Origin: Saprospiraceae bacterium
GTDB taxonomy: Bacteria; Bacteroidota; Bacteroidia; Chitinophagales; Saprospiraceae
Direction of reading: 5' to 3'
Assembly (NCBI GenBank): GCA_041392805.1
Contig: JAWKLJ010000002.1
Span: 1 to 64,000, forward strand
DNA: 64,000 bases
Both the position numbers and the translations under genes were made by a program. Positions 7,200-15,701 of this stretch are shown here, one piece after another; position 1 is the first letter of the stretch, and each line of letters begins with the position of its first letter. The notes below the pieces were generated by a model. That model worked only from the letters and a program-made list of their open reading frames with translations, searched no databases and was not told the DNA's origin.

Positions 7200-10100
7200 A
7201 TGGATCAAAAGAATTTCAATATCATAGAATTGGCTATGAAGCATAAGCAGATAGCCATAATCATTACATCTATATTCGTGCTGTTTGGCGTGTTTGCACT
7301 CGTTGTAATGCCAAGAAACGAGTTTCCCGAATTTACCATTCGTCAGGGACTAATCATAGGCGTTTATCCTGGTGCTAATTCTGGACAGGTAGAAGAACAA
7401 TTAACTACCAAAGTAGAAAGTTTTTTGTATGGCTTCAAAGAAGTGAACCGTGAAAAAACCTATTCCATTTCCAAAGAAGGAATGTTGATTGTGTTTGTAG
7501 AAGTCAATAACAATGTAAAAGACCCGGATGCTTTTTGGGATAAGATAAAATTCGGACTAAACAATCTGAAAGCTGAATTACCTCCGCAGGTTTTAGCCCT
7601 GATAGCCAACAATGATTTTGGCAACACATCAGCCATTTTGCTTACCGTGCAATCCGACAGTAAAACCTACAAGGAACTTGACCGTGAATTGAAAATCATT
7701 GAAACCGAATTACGTAAAATAAAGGCGGTTTCAAAAGTCAAACACTTTGGCTTAACACAAGAACAAATTACTATTTATCCCGATAACGACAAGTTGGCTT
7801 ACTATGGCGTAAAACCAATGAGTGTGCTGGCAGCCGCACAGTTGGAAGGAGCGGTATATTATGGCGGAGAGTTAGACAATGGAGAACTCATTACCCCGAT
7901 ACACATTCCTGCTACTTACAACACGGAAGAAGACATTAAAAATCAAATTGTTTATACCGATCCCACAGGCAATGTTATCCGTGTAAAAGACATAGCCCGT
8001 GTAGTAAGAGAATATCAAAAACCTGACGCTTATATTAAAAACAACGGTACAAACAGTCTGTTGATTTCGCTGGAAATGCAAACCGGCAATAACATTGTTT
8101 CTTTTGGTAAAACAGTGGAAGAAACATTGCAAACGCTGAAAGGTAAAATTTCGCCTGATGTGCAAGTGGCTAAAATTGCCGATATGCCGCAAGCCGTTGG
8201 GCATTCTATTTCGGACTTTTTAAAAGAATTTGCCATTGCCGTTTTCGCTGTAATTATTGTAACGATGTTGTTACTTCCGTTTCGTGTAGCAGCAGTTGCA
8301 GGAGTAACCATTCCAATTTCCATTTTCATAACCATTGGTATTTTGTATGCGTTGGGTGTGGAATTGCATACCGTATCATTGGCAGGATTGATTGTAGTAT
8401 TGGGTATGGTTGTGGACAATGCCATTGTGATTTTGGATGGACACATTGAAAAATTAGACCACGGAGAAACGCCCTGGAATGCGGCCTGGAAAAGTACAAA
8501 AGAACTTTTTGTTCCTGTATTTTCTGCAACAATGGCAATTATCGCCACTTACATTCCACTTGTGTTTTTTCTTGACGGAATGACAGGCGACTTTGTGGGT
8601 TCGTTACCCATAACCATTGGCGTAGCTCTAATTACATCATTGCTGATAGCTTGTTTGCTTGTACCTTATATGAGTTACGTGTTTATCAAAACTGGAATTA
8701 AAAAAGAAGAAGGTAAAAAGAAGAAAAAATCATTATTGGATAGTGTGCAGGCAGTTTATGACCGTACATTAGAATGGGCTTTTCGCCTTCCCAAAACAAC
8801 TATCCTGATAGGCGTTGTTTCGGTAGCGTTAGGTATAGCCATTCTTGCCTTAACGCCACGTCAGCTATTTCCCAAAGTAGATAGAAACCAATTTGCGGTA
8901 GAAATTTATTTGCCCGAAGGCAGCACATTAGAACAAACCGCTTTTGTTTCCGACAGTTTGGAACAAATGCTGATGAAAGACAAGCGGGTAGTAAATGTTG
9001 CAGCATTTGTAGGTACGAGTTCGCCCCGCTTTCATACGACTTATGCACCCAATTTTCCCTCAAAAAATTATGCTCAATTAGTTGTCAATACCCAAACGGC
9101 AGATGATGCTATTGCCATATTGAACGAATACGAAACGAAGCATAGAAACCTTTTTCCAAATGCTTATGTGCGAATGAAACAATTAGACCTGTTGAGTACC
9201 ACAGCACCTATTGAAGTGCGGATTAGCGGAGATAATATAGACACTATCAAAACATTGGCTCAGCAGGTAAAGGTTGTAATGGAAAAGAACGAAAATGTTG
9301 TTTGGGCAAGAACCGATTACCTAAATCCAAGACAAGGAATAAGCGTTCAGATAAACGATGAAACCGCTAACCGATTGGGACTGACCAAAGGTGTAGTAGC
9401 CACTTCGTTGGCAGTAGGTCTATCAGGAATGCCCATTGGCACAATATGGGAGGGCGATTATCCCGTAACCATAAAGCTGATGAATGAGCAGCACCAAAAA
9501 AACGGGTTTGATGACATAGCCAATCAAAATGTAACATCACCTTTAACAGGAGCAACCGTTCCAGTAAGGCAGTTAGCAACAAGCATAACCAACGATTGGA
9601 GCGAAGGGCAAATTATCCGCAGAAATGGCACAAGAACAATTACGGTTCGTGCTGATGTAAAGCATGGTGTATTGCCTTACAAAGTGTTGTCCGATTTAAA
9701 AACGGAAATCAAAAAAATATACAAAGCAGAACAAGTTACGCTCACGTATGGCGGAGAAGAAGAAAGCGAAATAGAAAACTATACTCCATTAGCCAAAGCC
9801 TTGTTTTCAGGCGTAATGTTGATATTCCTTATTCTGTTGTTTCAATTCAAAAATCCAAAATTGGTTTTCTTGGTAATGATGACAATGCCGTTAAGTTTTT
9901 TTGGTGCAGCATTGGGCTTAGTGATTACAGGCTATCCGTTTGGCTTAACTGCTTTCTTAGGTATTATGAGCCTTATGGGGATTGTAGTCCGCAATGGAAT
10001 TATCCTGATTGATTATGCCGAAGAACTTAGAAGTAAAAACGGAATGTCGCTTTCCGAAGCAGCCATAGCAGCAGGCAAACGCAGAATGAGACCGATTTTC

Positions 10101-10271
10101 CTTACCTCATTTGCAGCTGCCGTTGGCGTTGTGCCAATGATAGTAAGCGGATCTACCCTTTGGGGACCGCTTGGTGCAGTAGTGTGTTTCGGGTTATTGG
10201 TATCAATGATACTTACCCTGTATATGCTGCCTGTACTGTATCAGCAATTACTTAAAAAGAATCACGCTTAA
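7200..10271 (+). CDS. RND-family efflux permease (AcrB/MMPL-type)
   Basis: Inner-membrane proton-driven transporter of 1023 aa, the usual size. The first transmembrane helix is near the N-terminus (QIAIIITSIFVLFGVFALVV), followed by the large porter domain and the helix block at about residues 340-480. Helix 4 carries the expected charged pair region in GLIVVLGMVVDNAIVILD, with the two Asp residues needed for proton relay. A second porter domain and helix block follow (LIFLILLFQFKNPKLVFLVM, GIVVRNGIILIDYAEELR). It belongs to the operon with the adaptor (4 bp gap), the patatin (10 bp gap) and the TolC-like channel. Confidence 0.95.
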   Translation: MDQKNFNIIELAMKHKQIAIIITSIFVLFGVFALVVMPRNEFPEFTIRQGLIIGVYPGANSGQVEEQLTTKVESFLYGFKEVNREKTYSISKEGMLIVFVEVNNNVKDPDAFWDKIKFGLNNLKAELPPQVLALIANNDFGNTSAILLTVQSDSKTYKELDRELKIIETELRKIKAVSKVKHFGLTQEQITIYPDNDKLAYYGVKPMSVLAAAQLEGAVYYGGELDNGELITPIHIPATYNTEEDIKNQIVYTDPTGNVIRVKDIARVVREYQKPDAYIKNNGTNSLLISLEMQTGNNIVSFGKTVEETLQTLKGKISPDVQVAKIADMPQAVGHSISDFLKEFAIAVFAVIIVTMLLLPFRVAAVAGVTIPISIFITIGILYALGVELHTVSLAGLIVVLGMVVDNAIVILDGHIEKLDHGETPWNAAWKSTKELFVPVFSATMAIIATYIPLVFFLDGMTGDFVGSLPITIGVALITSLLIACLLVPYMSYVFIKTGIKKEEGKKKKKSLLDSVQAVYDRTLEWAFRLPKTTILIGVVSVALGIAILALTPRQLFPKVDRNQFAVEIYLPEGSTLEQTAFVSDSLEQMLMKDKRVVNVAAFVGTSSPRFHTTYAPNFPSKNYAQLVVNTQTADDAIAILNEYETKHRNLFPNAYVRMKQLDLLSTTAPIEVRISGDNIDTIKTLAQQVKVVMEKNENVVWARTDYLNPRQGISVQINDETANRLGLTKGVVATSLAVGLSGMPIGTIWEGDYPVTIKLMNEQHQKNGFDDIANQNVTSPLTGATVPVRQLATSITNDWSEGQIIRRNGTRTITVRADVKHGVLPYKVLSDLKTEIKKIYKAEQVTLTYGGEEESEIENYTPLAKALFSGVMLIFLILLFQFKNPKLVFLVMMTMPLSFFGAALGLVITGYPFGLTAFLGIMSLMGIVVRNGIILIDYAEELRSKNGMSLSEAAIAAGKRRMRPIFLTSFAAAVGVVPMIVSGSTLWGPLGAVVCFGLLVSMILTLYMLPVLYQQLLKKNHA

Positions 10272-10281
10272 AATTTAAGAA

Positions 10282-11067
10282 ATGAAAGCAAATAACACAA
10301 TTGGAATTACACTATCCGGAGGAGGATTCAGAGGCGTGGCACATTTAGGTGTGATGCAATATTTAAAGGAATTGGGGATTGAGTTAGATGCTGTTTCAGG
10401 TGCAAGTGCCGGATCCCTTATAGGAGCATTCATTGCAGAAGGTTACACACCAATTGAAATTTTACAGTTTTCAAAAATTGAGAAATTTTTTAACTATTCA
10501 GATATATCTCCAAAAAATGGTGGCTTCTTTAATACCGTTATTTTTGAGAAAATTATTAAAAAGTATATCCCACACGATAGTTTTGAAGGACTGAAGATTC
10601 CGCTGTATGTTTCCGTAACTGATTTGACAAATGCACAATCTTTGACTTTCAATCAAGGATCTCTATCATTTGCGGTCAAAGCATCTTGTTGCTTTCCCTT
10701 AGTATTTCAGCCGGTTCTTTACAAAGAAGACATCTATCTATGTGATGGCGGTTTGTTAAATAACTTTCCTGTGGAACAAATTCGTGCTACCTGTAGCAAA
10801 TCTATAGGTATCAATGTCAACCCAATCAACAAATTTGAAGGAAAATTAGGCTACAAGGAAATAGTGGAAAGAATAATCAGAATCACTACATCCAGTATGA
10901 GAACAGATCCAAGAAGTAATTGTGATATATATATCCAACCCGATGAAATCAATCGTTTTGGCACATTCGATGCTTCGAAGATTGATGAGCTTTACCAATT
11001 CGGTTATGAATACGCACAAAAATTTGAACAAGAATTATTAGCAATTAAAAAGAGTAAACAAAAATGA
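10282..11067 (+). CDS. Patatin-like phospholipase / lipid acyl hydrolase
   Basis: Serine acyl hydrolase of 261 aa with the full patatin signature: oxyanion motif GGGFRG (residues 13-18), nucleophile elbow GASAG with Ser42, and the catalytic DGG with Asp155. No signal peptide is seen, so it probably acts in the cytoplasm or on the inner leaflet. It lies inside the efflux operon: 10 bp after the permease, and its stop overlaps the TolC-like start by 4 bp. A lipase inside an RND operon, with a thioesterase downstream, suggests a link to lipid or acyl-compound stress (inference). Confidence 0.92.
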   Translation: MKANNTIGITLSGGGFRGVAHLGVMQYLKELGIELDAVSGASAGSLIGAFIAEGYTPIEILQFSKIEKFFNYSDISPKNGGFFNTVIFEKIIKKYIPHDSFEGLKIPLYVSVTDLTNAQSLTFNQGSLSFAVKASCCFPLVFQPVLYKEDIYLCDGGLLNNFPVEQIRATCSKSIGINVNPINKFEGKLGYKEIVERIIRITTSSMRTDPRSNCDIYIQPDEINRFGTFDASKIDELYQFGYEYAQKFEQELLAIKKSKQK

Positions 11068-12413
11068 AAAAAATAATAATGATAACCGTTGCCTTGATTA
11101 CATCGGCTGCGGCATATAGTCAATCAACTTTAACATTGGAACAAAGCAAATCGCTTGCATTGAAGAACAACAAAGCATTACAAAACAGTGCTTTGGAAAT
11201 AGAAGTAGCACAGCAGGTAAAGAAAAATGCCTTTACCAACTATTTTCCGAAAGTAAGTGCCAATATAATCGGTTTTCAAGCGATTAATCCACTTATTGAA
11301 TTTAATGTACCTGGCGGTAACCTACCGGTGTATGATGGTAATCCAGCCAATTTAGCCACTGCCACAGAATTCGCCTACTTTCCCGGACTGGAATTAAGTA
11401 TGTTTCAACGTTCGGCAATAGGTGTTTTGAACATAGCACAACCCATTTATGCAGGTGGTAAAATAAGTACAGGCAACAAATTGGCACAGCTTAATGTAGA
11501 TGTAAAAGAACAGCAGCAACAGCTAACCGAAAACGAAATATTGCTTAAAACCGAGCAACAATATTGGCTGTTGATTTCCTTGCAGGAAAAACAAAAGACA
11601 TTGGAAAAATACGAACTATTATTAAACGGTGTCCGCAAACAGGTAGATGATGCTTTTACAGCAGGTTTGATTATAAAAAACGATGTGCTGAGAGTACAAA
11701 TCAAACAAAGCGAATTGGAAGCCAATAAAAACAAATTGTTGAATGGAATAAAATTGGCAACAATGCAATTCTGTCAAACCATAGGAATACCTTATGACAG
11801 CACATTGATATTACAGGAAGTAATTGATGTAAGTCAAAACCCCTACCAATACTATACCGATAACCAAAACGCTTTAACCCAAAGAACCGAGTACCAACTT
11901 TTAGAAAAATCTGTAGAAGCCACACAATTACAAACCAAAATGAAAACAGGCGACTATATGCCCACCGTTGCAGTCGGATTGGCAGGTTATCATATCAATA
12001 TGTTGGAAAAAGGAGCGAACAATTTTACCAATGGATTGGCTTATGTTTCCGTTTCTATTCCAATATCTGATTGGTGGGGCGGCTCTTACGCCATAAAAGA
12101 AAACAAAATAAAGCAGCAGATTGCAGAAAACACATTTGAAGACACCAAAGGTTTATTGAACCTGCAAATGGAAAAGGCTTGGACAGACGTAAACGAAGCG
12201 TGGAAGCAAATAGCCATTATGAAAGAAACAGCCATACAAGCAGAAGAAAATCTTAAAGTGAGTCAGACAGGTTATGATAGTGGCGTAGTTGCTTTATCCG
12301 ACTTATTGGAAGCACAGGCATTGGTTGCTGAAACAGCCGATAAATTGACAGAAGCACAAACGCAATATAAGTTGGCGATTACTACTTATTTGCAGGTAAC
12401 AGCAAGAAAGTAA
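11064..12413 (+). CDS. TolC-like outer-membrane efflux protein
   Basis: Outer-membrane channel of 449 aa for the pump at 6167-10271. The signal peptide is residues 1-19 (IIMITVALITSAAAYS). Two OEP repeats follow; SVSIPISDWWGGSYAIKENK and SGVVALSDLLEAQALVAETA are characteristic. The ATG overlaps the patatin stop by 4 bases (ATGA), indicating translational coupling. It is only distantly similar to the TolC-like protein at 866-2221. Confidence 0.93.
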   Translation: MKKIIMITVALITSAAAYSQSTLTLEQSKSLALKNNKALQNSALEIEVAQQVKKNAFTNYFPKVSANIIGFQAINPLIEFNVPGGNLPVYDGNPANLATATEFAYFPGLELSMFQRSAIGVLNIAQPIYAGGKISTGNKLAQLNVDVKEQQQQLTENEILLKTEQQYWLLISLQEKQKTLEKYELLLNGVRKQVDDAFTAGLIIKNDVLRVQIKQSELEANKNKLLNGIKLATMQFCQTIGIPYDSTLILQEVIDVSQNPYQYYTDNQNALTQRTEYQLLEKSVEATQLQTKMKTGDYMPTVAVGLAGYHINMLEKGANNFTNGLAYVSVSIPISDWWGGSYAIKENKIKQQIAENTFEDTKGLLNLQMEKAWTDVNEAWKQIAIMKETAIQAEENLKVSQTGYDSGVVALSDLLEAQALVAETADKLTEAQTQYKLAITTYLQVTARK

Positions 12414-12424
12414 AAAATCACCCT

Positions 12425-12520
12425 ATGGATTTGATCTTAAAAATTGACATCGTTGAAGATATAGGTGCTGAAGATTTTAAACAAAATTATTTTATTCCTC
12501 AAAAACCTTTTAAAATTTAA
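12425..12520 (+). pseudogene. 31-codon remnant resembling the N-terminus of a cupin_8/JmjC-like protein
   Basis: A short open frame between the TolC-like and thioesterase genes. Its translation (IDIVEDIGAEDFKQNYFIPQ followed by KPFKI) looks like the beginning of cupin-like JmjC proteins, where a D/E-F-x-x-N/K-Y-F-x-P-x-K-P segment precedes the first cupin strand. The frame stops right there, six bases before the next ATG. I read it as a gene fragment left by a rearrangement; a genuine 31-aa peptide cannot be excluded. Confidence 0.4.
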
Positions 12521-12525
12521 ATAAA

Positions 12526-12963
12526 ATGACAGAACAAAACATTGAATTATTTAAACAAGTAATTGAACAACACATTCCAATTCATAAATTTTTAGGACTA
12601 AAATTATTAGTTCTTGAAAAAGGATTTGTAAGGGTTAGTGTTCCATTCAGAGACGAAGTAGTCGGGGATTTTAGAAGAAACAGATGGCACGGAGGAATTA
12701 TTGCAACAATCATGGATTCTGTTGGAGGAATTGTGGGCGGAACTTACTTTAAATCTTTTGAGGACAAGTTATCAACAATTGATATAAGAGTAGATTATCT
12801 AAAAGGAGCAGAAGCATCGTCAATAATTGTAGAAGGTAAAATTGTTAGATTTGGAAATAGAATACTTGTAACGAAAATGAAAGCCTTCCAAAATGATGCA
12901 CTAATTGCAGAAGGAAAAGGTGTTTATAATTTTTTTCCAAAAGATAATCCGACAGAAAAGTAA
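12526..12963 (+). CDS. PaaI-like hotdog-fold thioesterase
   Basis: Probable acyl-CoA thioesterase of 145 aa, homologous to the protein at 3398-3871. The active-site block RNRWHGGIIATIMDSVGG and the following strand STIDIRVDYLKGAE are conserved between the two. The gene is at the 3' end of the second efflux locus, 112 bp after the TolC-like gene, and its stop lies 50 bp before the first attC-like site. It could therefore be either the last gene of the efflux operon or a cassette gene; I favour the first, because the other efflux locus also carries a thioesterase and no matching cassette start is seen upstream. Confidence 0.85.
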   Translation: MTEQNIELFKQVIEQHIPIHKFLGLKLLVLEKGFVRVSVPFRDEVVGDFRRNRWHGGIIATIMDSVGGIVGGTYFKSFEDKLSTIDIRVDYLKGAEASSIIVEGKIVRFGNRILVTKMKAFQNDALIAEGKGVYNFFPKDNPTEK

Positions 12964-13662
12964 AAATGTTTTCTAAAATAAAGAAGAAAATATAAACTGA
13001 AATAAAAATAGCCAGCAGGTAACAATGTATATGACGGTGCGACGAGCAAAGTCGCTCAACATAATACCAGGATCAGATGAATAAAGCATCTTGTGGATTC
13101 ATCCAAACAGATTACTGGTTACGGAATATCGCTTCCGAATGCCCAACCGAACTTGCGTGTTCAGCAATGAATGTGTGAGAAGCTTCGGTGGAAAGTAGAC
13201 CATGCTGTTAGTCTCGTACGGTAATGGAAGTTAGGCAGGAACCATAAGGTAAACGCAAGTGAACGTCCGCAAGTCTCGTTACTCCCGATAAATCGGGACA
13301 AGTTTTGGATCAGCTCAAGAGACTAAATGGGCTGTGGCCAAATAGGCAAGAAGTCAGGAAGGTCAAGTCGTTACTGTGGCCTCGCGATTGTAGCACTTCC
13401 GGGATAAAGGGCGTACCTAAGTGGTTTGTTAGTATGTTGAGCGAAACCCCGACGTGAAGTCGGGGCAGGCATCGGTAAGCCCAAAGCTGTCCACGATTAA
13501 AGAGGTAGGAAGGACGCAAGTCCCGACGAAGCAGCTGTGGGTAAAGGATGACAGATCAAGCGAATGCCTTACTGTAATGGTGAGGATAGGTTTTGCGGTG
13601 TTGCCGAAAGATGTCGGCAAAACTAATATTAAGCCACCCGAAAGGGAGCAGACTTCTGTCAG

Positions 13663-14508
13663 GTGTACGATCACGAAAAGCGTGTACAAGATTTAGGAAC
13701 AGCGAAAAGCAAGAAGAGATGTCCAACTGTCTACCAGCGTTTTATTCGATGCTTGGTCATCATGCGTTCGCTATCGGGACAAAATCAAAACATCCGTAAA
13801 TACAAAGGCAAACTGCTTATCAAACCTAGCGCAAAGAGTGTTCAACGTTTTTTGCAAAAAGTAAAAGAGATCATTAAAAAGCATACCACATCAAAAACGG
13901 TTGATCTGCTTCGAGAACTGGCTCCGGTGATTCGAGGATGGGCTATCTACCACCGCCATATCGTGGCCAAAGCTACCTTCTCCAAGGTTGACCATCACAT
14001 TTGGCAGATGCTCTGGCGTTGGTCCTACCGCCGACATGCCCACCGCAAAAACAAGAAGTGGATCAAAAATCGCTACTTCATGCGATACAAAGGTCGCGAC
14101 TGGATCTTCTTCGCCCGTGATGAACAGGGCAAGCTGATCACCATCTTTGAAGCCAGCAGCATCCCCATCCGCAGGCACATCAAGATCAAAGACCAATGCA
14201 ATCCATATGATGCCTCCCAGGAATTATACTTTGAGCAAAGGTCAGATCAATTAATGCAACAAAAGCTGGTAGGCAAACGAATGATTACTTATCTTTATAA
14301 ACGACAGCAGGGCCTATGCCCAATCTGTCAGCAGAAAATAACAGAACAAACAGGCTGGAATGCACACCATCTGACACCCAAATATCTTGGAGGCAAATGG
14401 TTGACCGAAAATCTAGTGTTATTACATCCGGTTTGTCATGTACAAGTTCATCAAAATCCGGTAGTGACTGCCGCGTTGACCACAATGGTTGGCGTTATGT
14501 ATGCTTGA
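13663..14508 (+). CDS. Truncated group II intron-encoded protein: maturase X domain plus HNH endonuclease, RT domain missing
   Basis: Remnant of a multifunctional intron protein, 281 codons from a GTG; full-length relatives have 500-600 residues. The reverse-transcriptase domain and its YADD box are absent. The text resumes at the end of the RT domain (NIRKYKGKLLIKPSAKSVQR, near residue 45), and the unusual stretch before it marks the deletion scar. Residues 45-140 are the GIIM maturase domain (PVIRGWAIYHRHIV). Residues 215-260 are an intact HNH nuclease (CPICQQK, NAHHLTPKYLGG, LLHPVCHVQVH) with all metal and catalytic positions. It might still help splicing, but target-primed reverse transcription is not possible. 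The start codon is uncertain. Confidence 0.85.
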   Translation: MYDHEKRVQDLGTAKSKKRCPTVYQRFIRCLVIMRSLSGQNQNIRKYKGKLLIKPSAKSVQRFLQKVKEIIKKHTTSKTVDLLRELAPVIRGWAIYHRHIVAKATFSKVDHHIWQMLWRWSYRRHAHRKNKKWIKNRYFMRYKGRDWIFFARDEQGKLITIFEASSIPIRRHIKIKDQCNPYDASQELYFEQRSDQLMQQKLVGKRMITYLYKRQQGLCPICQQKITEQTGWNAHHLTPKYLGGKWLTENLVLLHPVCHVQVHQNPVVTAALTTMVGVMYA

Positions 14509-14573
14509 GCCGTGTGCGGGAAGCCGAGCGAAGCGACACATGAACGAAGTGAATAAACTCGCATGCACGGTTC
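14507..14573 (+). other. Group II intron 1 domain V with a 33-nt insert in its terminal loop
   Basis: The outer strands GAGCCGTGTGCGGGAA and AACTCGCATGCACGGTTC pair as a canonical 34-nt domain V with the AGC catalytic triad. Between them lie 33 extra bases (14523-14555) containing two similar units, GAGCGAAGCGAC and GAACGAAGTGAA. The same insert is in intron 2. Domain V is normally the most conserved part of the intron and is closed by a tetraloop. Confidence 0.75.
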
Positions 14574-14683
14574 TTAGGGGGGAAGGAAGCCGTGAGGCTT
14601 CTGACCTACCCGACGTCATGCTCCCTAACGGTCGCACGCCGTGTATGCTGGACGTTGGCAGCAAGCAGAAAAAAAACAAACCT

Positions 14684-14926
14684 ATGTTCAAGAAAGAATA
14701 TCCAAATTTAGAATGGTGGATTGATTCCCAAGGCTGGATTGAAATGGGGGAAGATGAATATAGTACATCCTGGGTTAGAATATTAGATATTGGGGGAATG
14801 TGTTGGGAAGATAGAGATTCAAAATCTTTAGATGAAGCCCTGCGAAAAGGAGACATTTGGTTATCTTATGAAATAGAAAGTAGGTATGGAGAAAAACCAC
14901 TTAAGAAATATGGAAAAAATGAATAG
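14684..14926 (+). CDS. Hypothetical 80-aa protein, first gene of cassette A
   Basis: Unrecognised small acidic protein of 80 aa rich in aromatic residues (EWWIDSQGWIEMGEDEYSTS). The start at ATG 14684 is 30 bp after the cassette boundary GTTGGCA at 14654; the frame is open further upstream, but that part is intron domain V/VI and attC sequence. It overlaps the next gene by up to 41 bases. The small size, position directly after a cassette boundary and lack of relatives are typical of integron cassette proteins. A compact immunity-type protein is possible but not shown. Confidence 0.65.
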   Translation: MFKKEYPNLEWWIDSQGWIEMGEDEYSTSWVRILDIGGMCWEDRDSKSLDEALRKGDIWLSYEIESRYGEKPLKKYGKNE

Positions 14927-15662
14927 AGAAGAATTTGAGACAATTTGTAAAAAGCTGAATGATATTTGTGAGAAAAGTGAATATGAATACAAAGAATCAA
15001 AGAGAGAAATAGTTAAGTTGTTTGATCAGTTGGAATCCCATAGAATAGAAAAGGAGAATGAGTTACAAATGTTGATTAAATTGCATAGAAATTTAGGTGA
15101 AATCAAAAATCGAAAAGCAAGCTATATTGAGGATGAAATAGGGAGAAGAATTTTAGTGGATTTACCTTTTTCGATAAGAATGCAAGATGAAGAAATACCA
15201 GAAGATGAAATTGAAGTATTGAAAGAAAATTATTGCCAAGACCAGAGAGCTGCAATAAAAATGAGTTCAAAATTATTGAAATACGGGAAAGAAATTGTTT
15301 GGAGTAAAGAGGATAAATCGAAACGGTATAAGAATAGAATAAAAGAAGCAATTCGAATGCTTAATGAACTGCAACAATTTTATAAGATAAAGGGCGTCAA
15401 GGAAATATTTAAATCCAGAATTGAAGATAAAGATGAAGACCTGCAATTTTTTGCCCTTTATGGATTGGAAATTTACTACGCTCATGAAAGTGCCGAAGAA
15501 TTAACAAAAGAAGAAGAGAAAAAATTAGAGCAGATAATCCATTCAACAAAAACGAGAGAAACAGCTTCGACCTGTTGCCAAATATTGATAAATTCGGGAA
15601 AGATTGATGAATTTGGAGCACTGATGAGGATAGATGACTGGAAAGATAGAAATTGGAAGTAA
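14886..15662 (+). CDS. Hypothetical helical protein, second gene of cassette A
   Basis: Unrecognised protein of up to 258 aa, highly charged and predicted all-helical by eye (long amphipathic K/E-rich helices). The C-terminal half (from about residue 155) looks like HEAT-type repeats (FKSRIEDKDEDLQFFALYGL). No signal peptide or membrane segment. The ATG at 14886 is the longest choice; ATG 14910 or 14919 would reduce the overlap with the preceding gene (stop at 14926) and may be the real start. Strongly AT-rich. Its stop is 18 bp before the end of the cassette (TGCTGCCAAC at 15680). Confidence 0.7.
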   Translation: MEKNHLRNMEKMNREEFETICKKLNDICEKSEYEYKESKREIVKLFDQLESHRIEKENELQMLIKLHRNLGEIKNRKASYIEDEIGRRILVDLPFSIRMQDEEIPEDEIEVLKENYCQDQRAAIKMSSKLLKYGKEIVWSKEDKSKRYKNRIKEAIRMLNELQQFYKIKGVKEIFKSRIEDKDEDLQFFALYGLEIYYAHESAEELTKEEEKKLEQIIHSTKTRETASTCCQILINSGKIDEFGALMRIDDWKDRNWK

Positions 15663-15701
15663 TGAGGAAAAACGAAGCCTGCTGCCAACATTGCATAGCA
15701 G

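Larger units (their letters stand above)
13037..14614 (+). mobile_element. Group II intron 1 with a truncated maturase gene
   Basis: The 5' end GTGCGACGAGC matches the group II GUGYG consensus. Domain V is at 14507-14573 and domain VI ends in CCTACCCGAC at 14614, giving an AY 3' end. The first 630 bases are intron RNA: they share long landmarks with intron 2, such as CTCGTTACTCCCGAT (near 13277 and 15982) and CCCCGACGTGAAGTCGGGGC (near 13446 and 16183). The only protein gene (13663-14508) lacks the reverse-transcriptase domain, so this copy could not drive its own retrohoming. The boundaries are supported by the clean 66-bp attC-like site left after removal. Confidence 0.85.
13017..14660 (+). 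repeat. attC-like cassette recombination site 1, split by group II intron 1
   Basis: Removing the intron (13037-14614) joins 13017-13036 to 14615-14660 and gives a 66-bp imperfect palindrome. It starts with AGGTAAC (R''-like) and ends with GTTGGCA (R'-like, 14654-14660), with the AAC/GTT core pairing expected of attC sites. The length equals that of site 2 (66 bp) and site 3 (65 bp). The GTTGGCAGCA at 14654 starts a cassette whose far end is the exactly complementary TGCTGCCAAC at 15680. Confidence 0.65.

Noticed and set aside
14489..14683. Open frame upstream of the 80-aa cassette protein
   Set aside because: It covers intron domains V and VI and the attC-like site, so it is RNA/recombination sequence and not coding.
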